Assembly (NCBI GenBank): GCA_029266475.1
Contig: JAQSWU010000011.1
Coordinates: 62,001-126,000, forward strand
Source of the DNA: Rickettsiaceae bacterium
GTDB taxonomy: Bacteria > Pseudomonadota > Alphaproteobacteria > Rickettsiales > Rickettsiaceae
Direction: 5' to 3'
DNA: 64,000 bases
In this document: piece by piece, positions 46,640 to 56,193 of the stretch
How positions within the stretch are numbered: the stretch's first letter is position 1
How the letters are laid out: every line of letters begins with the position of its first letter
Notes under the pieces: model-generated
Databases searched by the model: none
What the model was told of the DNA's origin: nothing
Seen by the model: only the letters and a program-made list of their open reading frames with translations
Translations under genes and position numbers: made by a program

Positions 46640-47392
46640 TTAGAACGGTAATGCGTATGTGAAGCCTACAGCAAATTCACCGGTTCCAAGGGTTTTCTTC
46701 ATTGTACCTCTTGAATCAGTTTTGTTTGTTGCTGGATTAAAACTCGAGTAACGTAACTTAACGTTATTGATCACTTGTAGCTTTGCTGAAGCAATAAGCC
46801 TAAAGTTATCTGTAACTTTATAGGCCGCCCCTAGACCAGCTTGCCAGGCCAAAGTCTTTGAACTTTTCTTTGTAGTGTTCATAGAAACAATAGGATATAA
46901 AGGATGGTCAATATTAACTTCCTTAACATTTACATTAGCCATACCAGCCCCAAGTACTACATAAGGAGTAATTCCGCCTATATCCATTAAATCATAAACA
47001 AGATTTAACATATACACATCTGCACTGGCTTTTGTTTTACCAGTTCCTTTATTGTCAGGTAAGTTAATACCAAGATTAAATTTTGGTTGACGAGAAACAG
47101 ATAATTCTAAAAACATTCCTGGCGAAAATTCATAACCTATAAGACCTGTGTATAGTGGTGATTTTTTTAACGTCACTTTTGTATTAGAATCTTTATGAGT
47201 AAAACCTTTAGCAGCTGGAATTGAAGTACCACCTTCAAAACCTAAATATATTCTACATTTATCGTTATTTTCTGCATTAACTTCAGGTTTTTCAGTTTTT
47301 CCATTCAGAGCAGATTCTGCCGCGAAAGCACTAACGCTTGATAGAGAAGCTATTAAAGCAGAAGCTGCAAATAATTTAATCATTTTAGACAT
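46640..47392 (-). CDS. Outer-membrane beta-barrel protein
   Basis: A 250-residue exported protein. The signal peptide is residues 1-24 (LFAASALIASLSSVSAFA, then AES). The mature part shows alternating hydrophobic strands and ends AVGFTYALPF with C-terminal Phe, the mark of barrels inserted by the BAM machinery. The segments YLGFEGGTSIPAAKGF and YVVLGAGMANVNV recall the OmpW/OmpA-like or Rickettsiales surface-antigen group. Its paralog-like counterpart is at 62018. Confidence 0.85.
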   Translation of the reverse strand: MSKMIKLFAASALIASLSSVSAFAAESALNGKTEKPEVNAENNDKCRIYLGFEGGTSIPAAKGFTHKDSNTKVTLKKSPLYTGLIGYEFSPGMFLELSVSRQPKFNLGINLPDNKGTGKTKASADVYMLNLVYDLMDIGGITPYVVLGAGMANVNVKEVNIDHPLYPIVSMNTTKKSSKTLAWQAGLGAAYKVTDNFRLIASAKLQVINNVKLRYSSFNPATNKTDSRGTMKKTLGTGEFAVGFTYALPF

Positions 47393-47598
47393 ATATCCCC
47401 TTAATTTTCTTTATTCTTGTTCAGATAATAAGCTTTTATTTAAGGCTTAAACCTTTAATTGACGCTAATTATATACACAGTCTTCAAATAATGCAAATTG
47501 AAAATTATTCGTTTATTTCTTATTGGTTCTGATAGGTATAAAATATTTATTAATGATTGCCTGATATTATTTTATTTATAACTGACAATAATTTAATT

Positions 47599-48837
47599 AT
47601 GAATGATTCCAAAGACGTAGTAGGTAGTATATGTAGAAAAAGCAGTAATATTTTTATATTTGAAGAAACAAAACCAATATGGGTAGATTCTACCACCTGG
47701 AGCGAAATTACATCTTGTATTGAAGAGGACCTAATACCGGAAAATATTGCAAAGAATATTTTGCAGCAGCAACATTATTTAACTGAACTACAACAATTAC
47801 TATCTATCGAGCGCTTTCTTAAATCCTCTACCCTTACTTTTCACTCAAAGTTTGCACATATATATAAGGCGATACAAGAACTATATAATTTTTTTAAAAC
47901 AAAAGAAAAACCAGTTGAGGATAATGTTTTTATAAAAGCTATATATGAATTTATAACTCAGAAATTGCATTTCAATAAGGTATTATTAGATTATTTTGGA
48001 AGTCTGGAATGCAGGTTAGAAGAGCATAATAAGCAATTATTCAATAAAATAGAAACACTTATATGCAACAGAATCAAGCTAGATGCTTCATTAATATGGC
48101 AGCACGTTGGAGCCTTCTTAGATTTGAACATATTACATCTTCATTCGGCTCTTCAAATCGCTAATCTCCTACCACAAAGAGAGATCAATAACTTTTACTC
48201 GCTACATAAGGATAATTTTAGTAAATTTTTAGACCATCGTTTATTATTGAAAATATTCATCATTAATGACGTAAAGCAGTATGCTAAGGATAAGGAATAT
48301 ATCGCGCCAACTGAATTTGAAAATGAGGTCTTAAAAAGGACAACAGAAATATACGAGGCCTATAAGGTATACGAGGCCAAAAATACCAATTATATCTATT
48401 CTAATGATGATGTAGAAACAATTACTCCTGAAAGGCTTAAGCCTCTCTATAACTTAAATTATTTTGAACAAGTGAAAGATACCGTCCTTCCTGAAGTTGT
48501 TTTATTTCTAAACAAGGATATATTAAATAAGAAGCTTGTCTTCACTAAGCAAATCAACCTTATTAAATGGAATAAAGTTCTCTCTTACATTATTGAAACT
48601 ACTAATTATGACTATATTTTTAGGCTTAGTCCAGAAGAGGTTCCAAGATTAGTGAATATTGAATCAAATGAACTTCGTAATATGCTTGCTACAGATAAAG
48701 CTGTTAATTTCAATATTCAAGCGAGTGATAAATGTAAACCTATTATTTTACATCATAGCTACATCGAACCTATTCAAACCTCTATAACTACTGTCGGAGT
48801 TGATCAAAATCTTAATGAGTTTAGTTTACTTGATTAG
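47599..48837 (+). CDS. Hypothetical protein, 412 aa
   Basis: A long, clean frame with ATG at 47599 (MNDSKDVVGSICRKS). An upstream TTG at 47557 in the same frame is less likely. The product is helical, soluble, rich in Leu, Asn and Lys, and without signal peptide, membrane helix or repeats. Visible segments include a mid region FLDLNILHLHSALQIANLLP and a C-terminal STNTVG-like tail ending FSLLD. I recognise no family. There is little intergenic space downstream before the convergent S24 gene. A secreted effector or an orphan lineage-specific protein are both possible. Confidence 0.7.
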   Translation: MNDSKDVVGSICRKSSNIFIFEETKPIWVDSTTWSEITSCIEEDLIPENIAKNILQQQHYLTELQQLLSIERFLKSSTLTFHSKFAHIYKAIQELYNFFKTKEKPVEDNVFIKAIYEFITQKLHFNKVLLDYFGSLECRLEEHNKQLFNKIETLICNRIKLDASLIWQHVGAFLDLNILHLHSALQIANLLPQREINNFYSLHKDNFSKFLDHRLLLKIFIINDVKQYAKDKEYIAPTEFENEVLKRTTEIYEAYKVYEAKNTNYIYSNDDVETITPERLKPLYNLNYFEQVKDTVLPEVVLFLNKDILNKKLVFTKQINLIKWNKVLSYIIETTNYDYIFRLSPEEVPRLVNIESNELRNMLATDKAVNFNIQASDKCKPIILHHSYIEPIQTSITTVGVDQNLNEFSLLD

Positions 48838-48943
48838 CCCGGGCCCTTCTAGCTTTATATTTATGAGTTCCATATTAAGCATATCGCTGAGTTCCAAATA
48901 GCAAGCAATAACTAAAGTAATATCCCTTAAATTTTCTTCCAAA

Positions 48944-49474
48944 TTATAAATGATGTATAACGTTGGTGACTACACCCCAGATTATTACATAGTTATTGCC
49001 CGTAATATCGATAGGTGGATATTTATCATTTTCAGGCATAAGATAAGTGCGCCCTTCAACTATACTTAGCCTTTTCACGGTTAACTCCCCTTCAACTGCT
49101 GCAATTACTATTTTACCAGGCTTAGGCTCTAGTGAGCGATCAACTACCAAAATATCGTTCTCCGCAATCCCAGCATTAATCATCGAGTCTCCACTAACAC
49201 GTACGAAAAATGTTGCGGCGGGATGCTTAATTAAATATTCATTTAGATCAAGAAAACTCTCAAGATAATCATCCGCAGGAGATGGAAAGCCAGCCTGGAC
49301 TCTAGAACCGTAAAGCGGCACTTTATAACCTTTTGCATTTACAAACTTCATAACCTGGTCAATCATACTAACAGGCAACCTAATAGGCTTTGTTGTCTCA
49401 TTAAATTTCCCTATGCCTTTAGGCCTGCCTGCCCCTTCTCTTGCACCACCTCTTAACATATATACTCCGGCCAT
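48944..49474 (-). CDS. S24 (LexA/UmuD-type) self-cleaving peptidase
   Basis: A 176-residue protein. The basic N-terminus GGAREGAGRPKGIGKFNETT is like that before UmuD-type proteins. The S24 domain has an Ala-Gly cleavage site (VQAGFPSP), catalytic Ser (RVSGDSMI) and catalytic Lys (ELTVKRL). LexA proper has an N-terminal winged helix, which is missing, so this is closer to UmuD (polymerase V subunit). No umuC is next to it. A palindrome at 49526 lies about 50 bp upstream. Confidence 0.82.
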   Translation of the reverse strand: MAGVYMLRGGAREGAGRPKGIGKFNETTKPIRLPVSMIDQVMKFVNAKGYKVPLYGSRVQAGFPSPADDYLESFLDLNEYLIKHPAATFFVRVSGDSMINAGIAENDILVVDRSLEPKPGKIVIAAVEGELTVKRLSIVEGRTYLMPENDKYPPIDITGNNYVIIWGVVTNVIHHL

Positions 49475-49525
49475 TTTTCCCTCCCCATAATTTTACTTTG
49501 TAACCTCTTTTAGCCCCCTATTCTA

Positions 49526-49543
49526 TATTACCTTTAGGTAATA
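49526..49543. promoter_or_regulatory. Palindrome upstream of the S24 gene
   Basis: TATTACC TTTA GGTAATA: 7-bp perfect arms, 52 bp before the S24 peptidase start on the minus strand. The position suits an operator for a LexA-type repressor or autoregulation. It does not match the alphaproteobacterial LexA box (GTTC-N7-GTTC). Confidence 0.45.
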
Positions 49544-49617
49544 AGAAATAAGTACCAATCGAATATTACGCTTACATTTGAATAATGTACGATTTTCAAA
49601 CTAAATGCAAGAGGTAT

Positions 49618-49814
49618 TTATATTAACCTGAACTATCGATAAGAGAATTTGTATATTATTTCTCTCAAAGGCTCTTTTTAACGCAAAAAATAACCTAGAA
49701 GTACTCATGCAGGGTTAGCTAAACTCCGTTTTTTAGAATATTTTTCACTTCAAAAAGCTCTATTTGATAAAAAAAAATCTACTAAATTTCTTATCCATAG
49801 TTCAGGTTATATTA
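49618..49814. repeat. Inverted-repeat-bounded element (MITE-like)
   Basis: About 195 bp bounded by imperfect inverted repeats of about 28 bp. The left arm contains AACCTGAACTAT.GATAAGA and the right arm is its complement with one or two changes. The interior is AT-rich and has no gene. The layout is that of a non-autonomous transposable element, but no second copy was found in the window. Confidence 0.55.
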
Positions 49815-49865
49815 AAAAAAAATTTAATCGCACTGCATAAAAACCTAGCATCGCTTTTAGAATCC

Positions 49866-49958
49866 TTCAACCACAGGTTGCAATTTTTGCCCCCCCGTTT
49901 TTTTGCATAAATGATTATACATTAACATTATAACAAATTTTATCTTGCTGGCTAATTA
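49866..49958 (+). repeat. C-tract dispersed repeat, long copy
   Basis: About 93 bp starting TTCAACCACAGG, with a seven-C tract. It goes on through GATTATACATTA and ATTATAACA to CTTGCTGGCTAATT. It matches the reverse complement of 58636-58728 over the full length, though not exactly. Confidence 0.78.
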
Positions 49959-49989
49959 TATTTGGAGTTTATTAAGGTTAGGTATGCCC

Positions 49990-51639
49990 CTATTTCAACA
50001 GATTTTTTAATAACTCTGGATTGATCTTCTTTTGCTCTTGCTTAAGCTTATCAATGAGGTCTTTCGGTTTATTCTTGATTTCCGGTATAAGCTTTTCAAT
50101 TTCTTTCTTAGGGTTTTTAGAGTTAATCACATCTTCTAAAAGATTCTGGGCAAAGATTCCAGCATAAATTCTTTTTGCTTCTTCCACAGAAACTGATCCT
50201 ATACGCGCTGCTGAGCTGTTACTAGATAGGTTAAAATCGAAATAAAGGTTATCTGATTCAGCCTTAGGGTTATTAGAAATTTTCCTTAAGAAAACTTTGA
50301 TAGAATCACGAAATTTGTTATCAGAGATCTTAATAAACGATTTATCAAGATTAGATATAACTAGCGCTATTCTTTGTATATAACCTATGACAAGATCAAC
50401 AAAGTTTTTATATTGTTTTATGCTTATTTGCCCTGAGCTTGTCCAGCTAAGGTCAGCCTTCATCTTCGTTTCATTGTTAAGCTCAAGACTATAAGGCTTG
50501 CTATCGAAGACAAATTTATTAATCTTAAAGTCAGAACTTTTATCCTTCGCATTAAGTTTAAGGTCTAACTTAGTTTTCATCTCCCCAAATTCATGCAAAT
50601 GCGGAATATATTTCTCAGGATTATCTAAAATAGGCTTTAAGATAAAGGCGTTATGCTCATAAAACTTCGTTTTCCTAATTTGCGGAGAAAAAAGTTCGAT
50701 TTTTCTTTTAAAAGTATTGAAGAGGGGTTCTTTCAAAAAGGTTTCAGCTGAACTGGTGAAACCAATATCTAAATGGTTGCTTTTATTGTAATTCTTTAAT
50801 TCAAGGTTGCCTTTCGACTCAAATGTATCATATGTCAGGTTATATTTTGAGACTGTAAGGGTAAAATCTGACAAAATATCTTCTACAACAAATTTATCTG
50901 CGTTAGTATTAAATTTTGAAGATACCTGAAATTTCAATATTTTCGTTGGTAAATGAATAAAAATTAAGCTTAAAGGTATAGTATTTAGATCGGTTCCATG
51001 GCTAACATTGGCCTTCGCTTCTAAGTGATAAATCTTTGGAATGCTATTTAAAAATTGTTGTACAGATTTATAATAAACTGTTGCTTCTGGTGTTACTGTA
51101 GCTTCAATATAGTCTTGATCTAGTATTTTTTGATTATTAGTAAGATTAAAAGCTTGCGCTTTACCAAAACTAATTTGAATATTTCTAATATAGTTAATCA
51201 GTTCAAAATAGTCTTTAGTAGTAAGCAATGTTTTAATTAAGCCTGGGGTAAGCGGGTAAAATATATAGTAATTATAATCACCTTCTAGCTTTATTGCTTG
51301 ATTAGAATTTTTAAACTTTGTTATAATTTCACCATTATAACTCAAAAATACCTTTTGTGTGAGTATATTGAAACCAACTTTTACAGGTTGTTTATAGGTT
51401 ATTATAGCTGAATCAGTGGACTCTTGGAAGTTCTCAAGCTTTACACTGATTTTATTGGGGTAACCATCAATGGTGGCTTTGGTAAATTTTACTATGTTTC
51501 CGCCAATCTCAAAATTTTTACCCGCAAAGTTATTATTAACAACATGAACAATTTTTTGACAACCATAATACCAGGCAGCATTTAGGACTATGAAAAATAA
51601 AACAATTATAACTAATAATTTTTTTAGTTTTTTTGCCAT
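49990..51639 (-). CDS. DUF2125 family protein
   Basis: A 549-residue protein of the alphaproteobacterial DUF2125 family. An N-terminal membrane anchor (about 6-27, KLLVIIVLFFIVLNAAWYYG) is followed by a large exported domain, with the family start region FTKATIDGYPNKISVKLENF. The function of DUF2125 is not established; its position in the envelope is likely. It lies 28 bp downstream of tlc on the same strand and may be co-transcribed. The anchor implies most of the protein faces the periplasm. Confidence 0.78.
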   Translation of the reverse strand: MAKKLKKLLVIIVLFFIVLNAAWYYGCQKIVHVVNNNFAGKNFEIGGNIVKFTKATIDGYPNKISVKLENFQESTDSAIITYKQPVKVGFNILTQKVFLSYNGEIITKFKNSNQAIKLEGDYNYYIFYPLTPGLIKTLLTTKDYFELINYIRNIQISFGKAQAFNLTNNQKILDQDYIEATVTPEATVYYKSVQQFLNSIPKIYHLEAKANVSHGTDLNTIPLSLIFIHLPTKILKFQVSSKFNTNADKFVVEDILSDFTLTVSKYNLTYDTFESKGNLELKNYNKSNHLDIGFTSSAETFLKEPLFNTFKRKIELFSPQIRKTKFYEHNAFILKPILDNPEKYIPHLHEFGEMKTKLDLKLNAKDKSSDFKINKFVFDSKPYSLELNNETKMKADLSWTSSGQISIKQYKNFVDLVIGYIQRIALVISNLDKSFIKISDNKFRDSIKVFLRKISNNPKAESDNLYFDFNLSSNSSAARIGSVSVEEAKRIYAGIFAQNLLEDVINSKNPKKEIEKLIPEIKNKPKDLIDKLKQEQKKINPELLKNLLK

Positions 51640-51667
51640 AATGATTCTCTATTCTTAATCATAATTG

Positions 51668-53185
51668 TTAATAATTGCAAGTAATTTTGCTGTATTCGTA
51701 GTATAATTTATTTACATTAATTAACCATAAAGCTAATACAGTTATAAAGACAACCATTAAATATGGGGCCATAAGCTCAAATGTTGCAAAAGGAATTAAC
51801 GAAAAAATAGTGGATTGGATTAATGCCCCCATAGATTTGCCGAATTTAATACCAACTACTTCTACCGCTGCCTTGCCTTTCGTTTTAAGCTCATTCGAAA
51901 GGGGAATATAAGCCATCTCTTTAGTCGAATCAAATAGTGAATATTTACTAGCTTTGCTTAGCAGGTTTTGCATCGCCCCAAGCAATACCGCTGCATAAAC
52001 TGGGTTAAAGATCATTTTACCGATTGAAGCATTTATCTCGGATTCGAAAACAATAAAAGTAAAGAATAAAGTACCAGTAATCAATATCATAATTGGGGTG
52101 ACAAGGGCTGCAAACCTCCAGCTGAAGGTTCTAAGTATATTACTTCCAAAAATCATAAAGATTACGCAGGAAATGCCAAGCCATTTATTGAAATTACCCA
52201 TAAATGCCATATATTCTCTTGTGGTTGGGTATAATTCACGGATCTTTCCTTTCCATGGCCCTTCTACAATATTTATGGTAAGTCCATAGCAGATAATTAA
52301 TACTAAAATATGGCCTAAATATTTCGAGCTCATAATGAGGTTAAAACTCTCTTTCAAAGATAATTTAGTTGTATCGTCTAAGTTTAAGCTTAACTTTAAG
52401 GCTCTATTAGGGATAATCCTGGTATTAATATACCTAAATATCAACATGGCAGATATGCCAGCAAGAACTATAGCCAAAGTTAATAATTTTAAAGTTACTT
52501 CCGATTCATTTGAAAAACTTTTCCCAAGGAAGTTTATAACCTCCTTTGGTACCCCTGTTAAGGTTGAAAAAGCTATTAATGCATTCCCTGCCGCAATCAG
52601 GCCTAAATTACCTATCATTCCATATACTGGGTAGAATCTCTTAGCATCCTTAGTATCGGTGATATTATTAGCAAATTGCCAAAACATTAGGTTTATAACT
52701 ACAACGCTCCAAAGCTCACCAAAGATATACATCAGGGAATATGACCATTTTCCGCTAAGTTTTATGAACCACTGAAAATGTGTATATTCTTCACATAGCT
52801 TGCATATTAATTCGCTGTTTGGATGATAAAAATCTTGATTAGGGTAGATAAAGAAAGCAAATATAATAAAAAATATGAGAAAACCGGTGGTGATAGTATA
52901 AAAAACATATTCAAATTTTAGACTATTCGAAAGTTTTGCATAAATAACAGTAAATAGTACCGCAGAAGGCAATACTAGCCAAAATTTAAGGAAACTAATC
53001 ACTTCTGCGCCAATTGCAGGTATTACTAAGCTATCTTTTAATGAACGCAGAGAACCAAAATTGAATAATACACAAAACATCAATAAGGCCATAGGTATAA
53101 AAAGAGGCAGCTCATCTCTTTTAATTGGCCAAATTATTTCCCTTAAACGTGCAGTTGGGCTGCTTTCTTTTTCAGTAAGGCGCAT
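51668..53185 (-). CDS. tlc: ATP/ADP translocase (Tlc family)
   Basis: A 505-residue protein with about 12 membrane helices. The N-terminal REIIWPIKRDELPLFIPMAL and the helix with SLRSLKDSLVIPAIGAEVIS, plus SKYSLFDSTKEMAYIPLS, are diagnostic of nucleotide transporters of Rickettsiales, Chlamydiae and plastids. They exchange host ATP for ADP, or move other NTPs. The frame also extends 15 codons upstream to a GTG at 53230; ATG at 53185 gives the usual N-terminus. This gene is the clearest sign of an intracellular lifestyle. Confidence 0.95.
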   Translation of the reverse strand: MRLTEKESSPTARLREIIWPIKRDELPLFIPMALLMFCVLFNFGSLRSLKDSLVIPAIGAEVISFLKFWLVLPSAVLFTVIYAKLSNSLKFEYVFYTITTGFLIFFIIFAFFIYPNQDFYHPNSELICKLCEEYTHFQWFIKLSGKWSYSLMYIFGELWSVVVINLMFWQFANNITDTKDAKRFYPVYGMIGNLGLIAAGNALIAFSTLTGVPKEVINFLGKSFSNESEVTLKLLTLAIVLAGISAMLIFRYINTRIIPNRALKLSLNLDDTTKLSLKESFNLIMSSKYLGHILVLIICYGLTINIVEGPWKGKIRELYPTTREYMAFMGNFNKWLGISCVIFMIFGSNILRTFSWRFAALVTPIMILITGTLFFTFIVFESEINASIGKMIFNPVYAAVLLGAMQNLLSKASKYSLFDSTKEMAYIPLSNELKTKGKAAVEVVGIKFGKSMGALIQSTIFSLIPFATFELMAPYLMVVFITVLALWLINVNKLYYEYSKITCNY

Positions 53186-53406
53186 TATAAAAAATTTTAT
53201 AAAAATATTAATTATTACTAGAGTTCGCACTTGTTTTTATTGTTTTTAGTAATAAAAGTCAATCATAATTTGAATATTTAAATTTTTTTAAAACATATTA
53301 TGAATAATAATGCAAAATCCCTTGCAAAGATAACTTTAGGTTACTCTGCTGCCTTTGGCGCTGCCAAGATTACCATCATTTTCCAATTTTCTCTAAAGTA
53401 ATACGC

Positions 53407-54894
53407 TTAACTAAGGTATCTCTCAGTTAAGTACTTAATATAAATTTCTGGATTAAGGTCGGATCCGGTAGCATCAGTTAAAAGTCTTGAAGGACTTTTA
53501 AGAGAGCCAAATTGACGTATATTTTTATTTAAAAATTCATTCAACTGAGTGAAATCGCCATTCTTTAAACCAAAAAATATAGAATTATCGTGCAGTTTAG
53601 CCGCGTTCATTACTTGCGCTGCTGTGATGGCGCCGAACACATAATTGTGAAAATATCCGAAAGAGCCGCTTGGCCAATGAATGTCCTGCATACAACCATC
53701 TTTGTCGTTAGGAACTTCTACGCCTATATATTCTTTCATCTTTGCGCTCCAAGCTAACGGTAAGTCGTCCAGTTTAAGGTTGCCGGAAAGTAATTCCTGC
53801 TCAAGTTCAAAGCGCAAAATAACGTGTAGTGGGTAACTTACCTCATCGGCATCAACCCTAATTAGGCCTTGTTGTACCTTTGTATGAAGCTTATAAAGAT
53901 TTGCCGCTGAATATTCAGGTCCTGTTAGCCCAAGCACGTCCCTTATTTGCCTTGCATAATATTCCATAAATTCAGGAGAAAGTCCTGCTTGCATCTCCAT
54001 TAAAAGAGATTGGCTTTCATGTAGGGACATGCTGAGAGCACGTCCTACTGGTTGATTAGCATATTCTGATGGAAGATTTAGTTCGTATAAAGCATGCCCA
54101 ACCTCGTGAATAGTACTTGCAATTGCTGTTAAGAAGTTATCTTCATTATAACGCGTTGTAATTCTTACGTCCCCCGCAAAACCAAAGCAGAAAGGATGGG
54201 CAGATTCGTCGAATCTCCCTCTATTAAAATCAAATCCCATGGTCTTTGCGATTTTGATTGCTAGTTCTTTTTGTTTGTATGCTGGTACTTTATCCTTGAT
54301 AGGTAGGGCAGGATCAGTTTTCTGTTTTTCTATAGCAGCTTGTAATAAATTAGGTATTACTTGTTTTAATATCTTAAAAATATTTTTTACTTGTTCGGTA
54401 GTCCTTCCTGGATCAGACTGATCTATAAGAGCATCAAATTTTGAAATTCCAAGTTTATCGCTTTTAATTGTAGCAATTTCGTTTACAGCGTTGATAACTC
54501 TTTGCAAATAAGGCTTAAGCTTTGTGAAGTCATTTTCTTTTCTTGCTTCTCTCCATACCATCTCGCTCTCGCTAGAGGCTATAGTAAACTCTGAAAGCAG
54601 CTGTGCGTTGACGCAGGTAGCGTTAATATAGTCTTTCTTTATCTTATCTAAGTTTGCTTGCTGCCACTCATTTAGTTGTGAGCGTTCTTGTTCAGCCCCT
54701 TGAATCAAGCTCTCCACCTTTGGGTTTGTGAACATTTCATACGCAAGTGAAACTAATTCAGCAATTTGCTCACCTCTATTATGCGCTGCATTTTTTGGCA
54801 TCATGGTTGCATAGTCCCAATTAGATAAGGCAATAATATGTTGAATTTTACTTATTTTTGCTATTGAATTTTCGAGTTCTTGGTATGTTTTCAT
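53407..54894 (-). CDS. M32 family carboxypeptidase
   Basis: A 495-residue metallocarboxypeptidase of the Taq/Pfu family (M32). The zinc site HEVGHALYELNLPSEY (HExxH) is followed by the third ligand in SLHESQSLLMEMQ. Other family motifs: SNWDYATMMP, SDPGRTTEQV, DDLPLAWSAKM. It removes C-terminal residues from peptides in the cytoplasm. Complete and of typical length. The gene has about 180 bp before the tlc start. Confidence 0.95.
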   Translation of the reverse strand: MKTYQELENSIAKISKIQHIIALSNWDYATMMPKNAAHNRGEQIAELVSLAYEMFTNPKVESLIQGAEQERSQLNEWQQANLDKIKKDYINATCVNAQLLSEFTIASSESEMVWREARKENDFTKLKPYLQRVINAVNEIATIKSDKLGISKFDALIDQSDPGRTTEQVKNIFKILKQVIPNLLQAAIEKQKTDPALPIKDKVPAYKQKELAIKIAKTMGFDFNRGRFDESAHPFCFGFAGDVRITTRYNEDNFLTAIASTIHEVGHALYELNLPSEYANQPVGRALSMSLHESQSLLMEMQAGLSPEFMEYYARQIRDVLGLTGPEYSAANLYKLHTKVQQGLIRVDADEVSYPLHVILRFELEQELLSGNLKLDDLPLAWSAKMKEYIGVEVPNDKDGCMQDIHWPSGSFGYFHNYVFGAITAAQVMNAAKLHDNSIFFGLKNGDFTQLNEFLNKNIRQFGSLKSPSRLLTDATGSDLNPEIYIKYLTERYLS

Positions 54895-55012
54895 AGTGGT
54901 ACTATCTTTTTAAATGGAAATTACTATTTTTTATTTGCATGTAGAAGCTTTTAATATTAAATTACATGCAAAATTATAAATATAAAAGAAAAAAATTTTA
55001 AGAGATTTTATT

Positions 55013-55747
55013 ATGCCACAGGCTAATGCAATTACTGGAGCAGTAGAAACTGTTTCAAACAACCAAATGTCAATTTTCCATCTTATTACCTCAGCCGATA
55101 TTGTAGGTAAGTCTGTTATGTTTTTACTATTCCTCATGTCTCTATGGTCTTGGGCAATATTATTTGATAAATATATTAAGTATAAAACCTTAAATAAAAA
55201 GATTCAAAAATTCGAAGCTTTATTTTGGTCTGGACAAGTTTTAGACCATTTATATGAAAAAATACGCCTTAAAACAGACCACCCATTATCGCAAATATTT
55301 GTCGCAGCGATAAATGAATGGAGAAGGGATACTGACAAGAAGGGCGAAAAATACAGCACCGGCCTAAGGATTGGTCTAAAAGATAGAATAATGCAAACTA
55401 TGGAACTTATAAGAAACAGGGAAGTAGAAAAATTGGAAGAAAGTTTAAGTTTCCTTGCGACAGTTGGCTCATCAGCTCCCTTCATTGGACTCTTTGGAAC
55501 TGTATGGGGTATAATGCATAGTTTTCAATCCATTGCAGCATCGAAAAATACCACGCTTGCTGTTGTAGCACCTGGTATTGCTGAAGCCTTACTTGCGACA
55601 GCTATTGGCCTTTTTGCCGCCATACCGGCTGTTATATTTTATAATTACTTAGTCTCTGAGCTTAATAAGCTTAGCAATAAAATCGACGATTTTATTGTTG
55701 AACTTTATACTTTGCTTTCAAGGGCTATTGATGAAGAGAGAGCATAA
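55013..55747 (+). CDS. tolQ: TolQ proton channel subunit
   Basis: A 244-residue inner-membrane protein with three helices (about 22-44, 150-170, 185-205). ATVGSSAPFIGLFGTVWGIM and the APGIAEALLATAIGLFAAIPAV helix are the conserved MotA/TolQ/ExbB core. With TolR it uses the proton gradient to energise TolA. It opens the tolQRAB operon; 5 bp separate it from tolR. Confidence 0.96.
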   Translation: MPQANAITGAVETVSNNQMSIFHLITSADIVGKSVMFLLFLMSLWSWAILFDKYIKYKTLNKKIQKFEALFWSGQVLDHLYEKIRLKTDHPLSQIFVAAINEWRRDTDKKGEKYSTGLRIGLKDRIMQTMELIRNREVEKLEESLSFLATVGSSAPFIGLFGTVWGIMHSFQSIAASKNTTLAVVAPGIAEALLATAIGLFAAIPAVIFYNYLVSELNKLSNKIDDFIVELYTLLSRAIDEERA

Positions 55748-55752
55748 AGGTC

Positions 55753-56193
55753 ATGGCAATAAAGATTGAGTCCTCTAAATCTGGAAGAGGCCGTAGAAGA
55801 AGGGGAAATGTTCTAAGCGAAATTAATGTAACTCCCTTGGTGGACGTTATGCTTGTACTTCTTATTATATTTATGATTACATCGCCTATGCTGGTTGCAG
55901 GAATTCAAGTAGATTTGCCTGAAACTTCAGCAAGCCCGATTGCCGGGCAAGATGATCCTATAACTATTACGATTGAATCTAACGGTAAAATCTCTATAGG
56001 CGAAACTTATATTGGAAGAAGCCAGCTTACTGCTAAACTTAAAGCTATAACTAACGAAAAATTAGATACTAGAGTTTTTGTCAGAGGGGATGCTAAAGTA
56101 TCGTATGGTAAAATCATGGAAGTAATTGGCGAAATTAATGCTGCAGGTTTTACAAAAGTAGCTCTTATTACCGAAATAAAGAATGATGAATAA
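55753..56193 (+). CDS. tolR: TolR
   Basis: A 146-residue protein with one helix holding the essential Asp (INVTPLVDVMLVLLIIFMIT) and a periplasmic domain ending with YGKIMEVIGEINAAGFTKVA. It pairs with TolQ. The stop overlaps the tolA start by about 11 bp. Confidence 0.96.
   Translation: MAIKIESSKSGRGRRRRGNVLSEINVTPLVDVMLVLLIIFMITSPMLVAGIQVDLPETSASPIAGQDDPITITIESNGKISIGETYIGRSQLTAKLKAITNEKLDTRVFVRGDAKVSYGKIMEVIGEINAAGFTKVALITEIKNDE

Noticed and set aside
47557-47598. TTG-started extension of the 412-aa protein
   Set aside because: ATG at 47599 is a better start and the added residues look like intergenic sequence.
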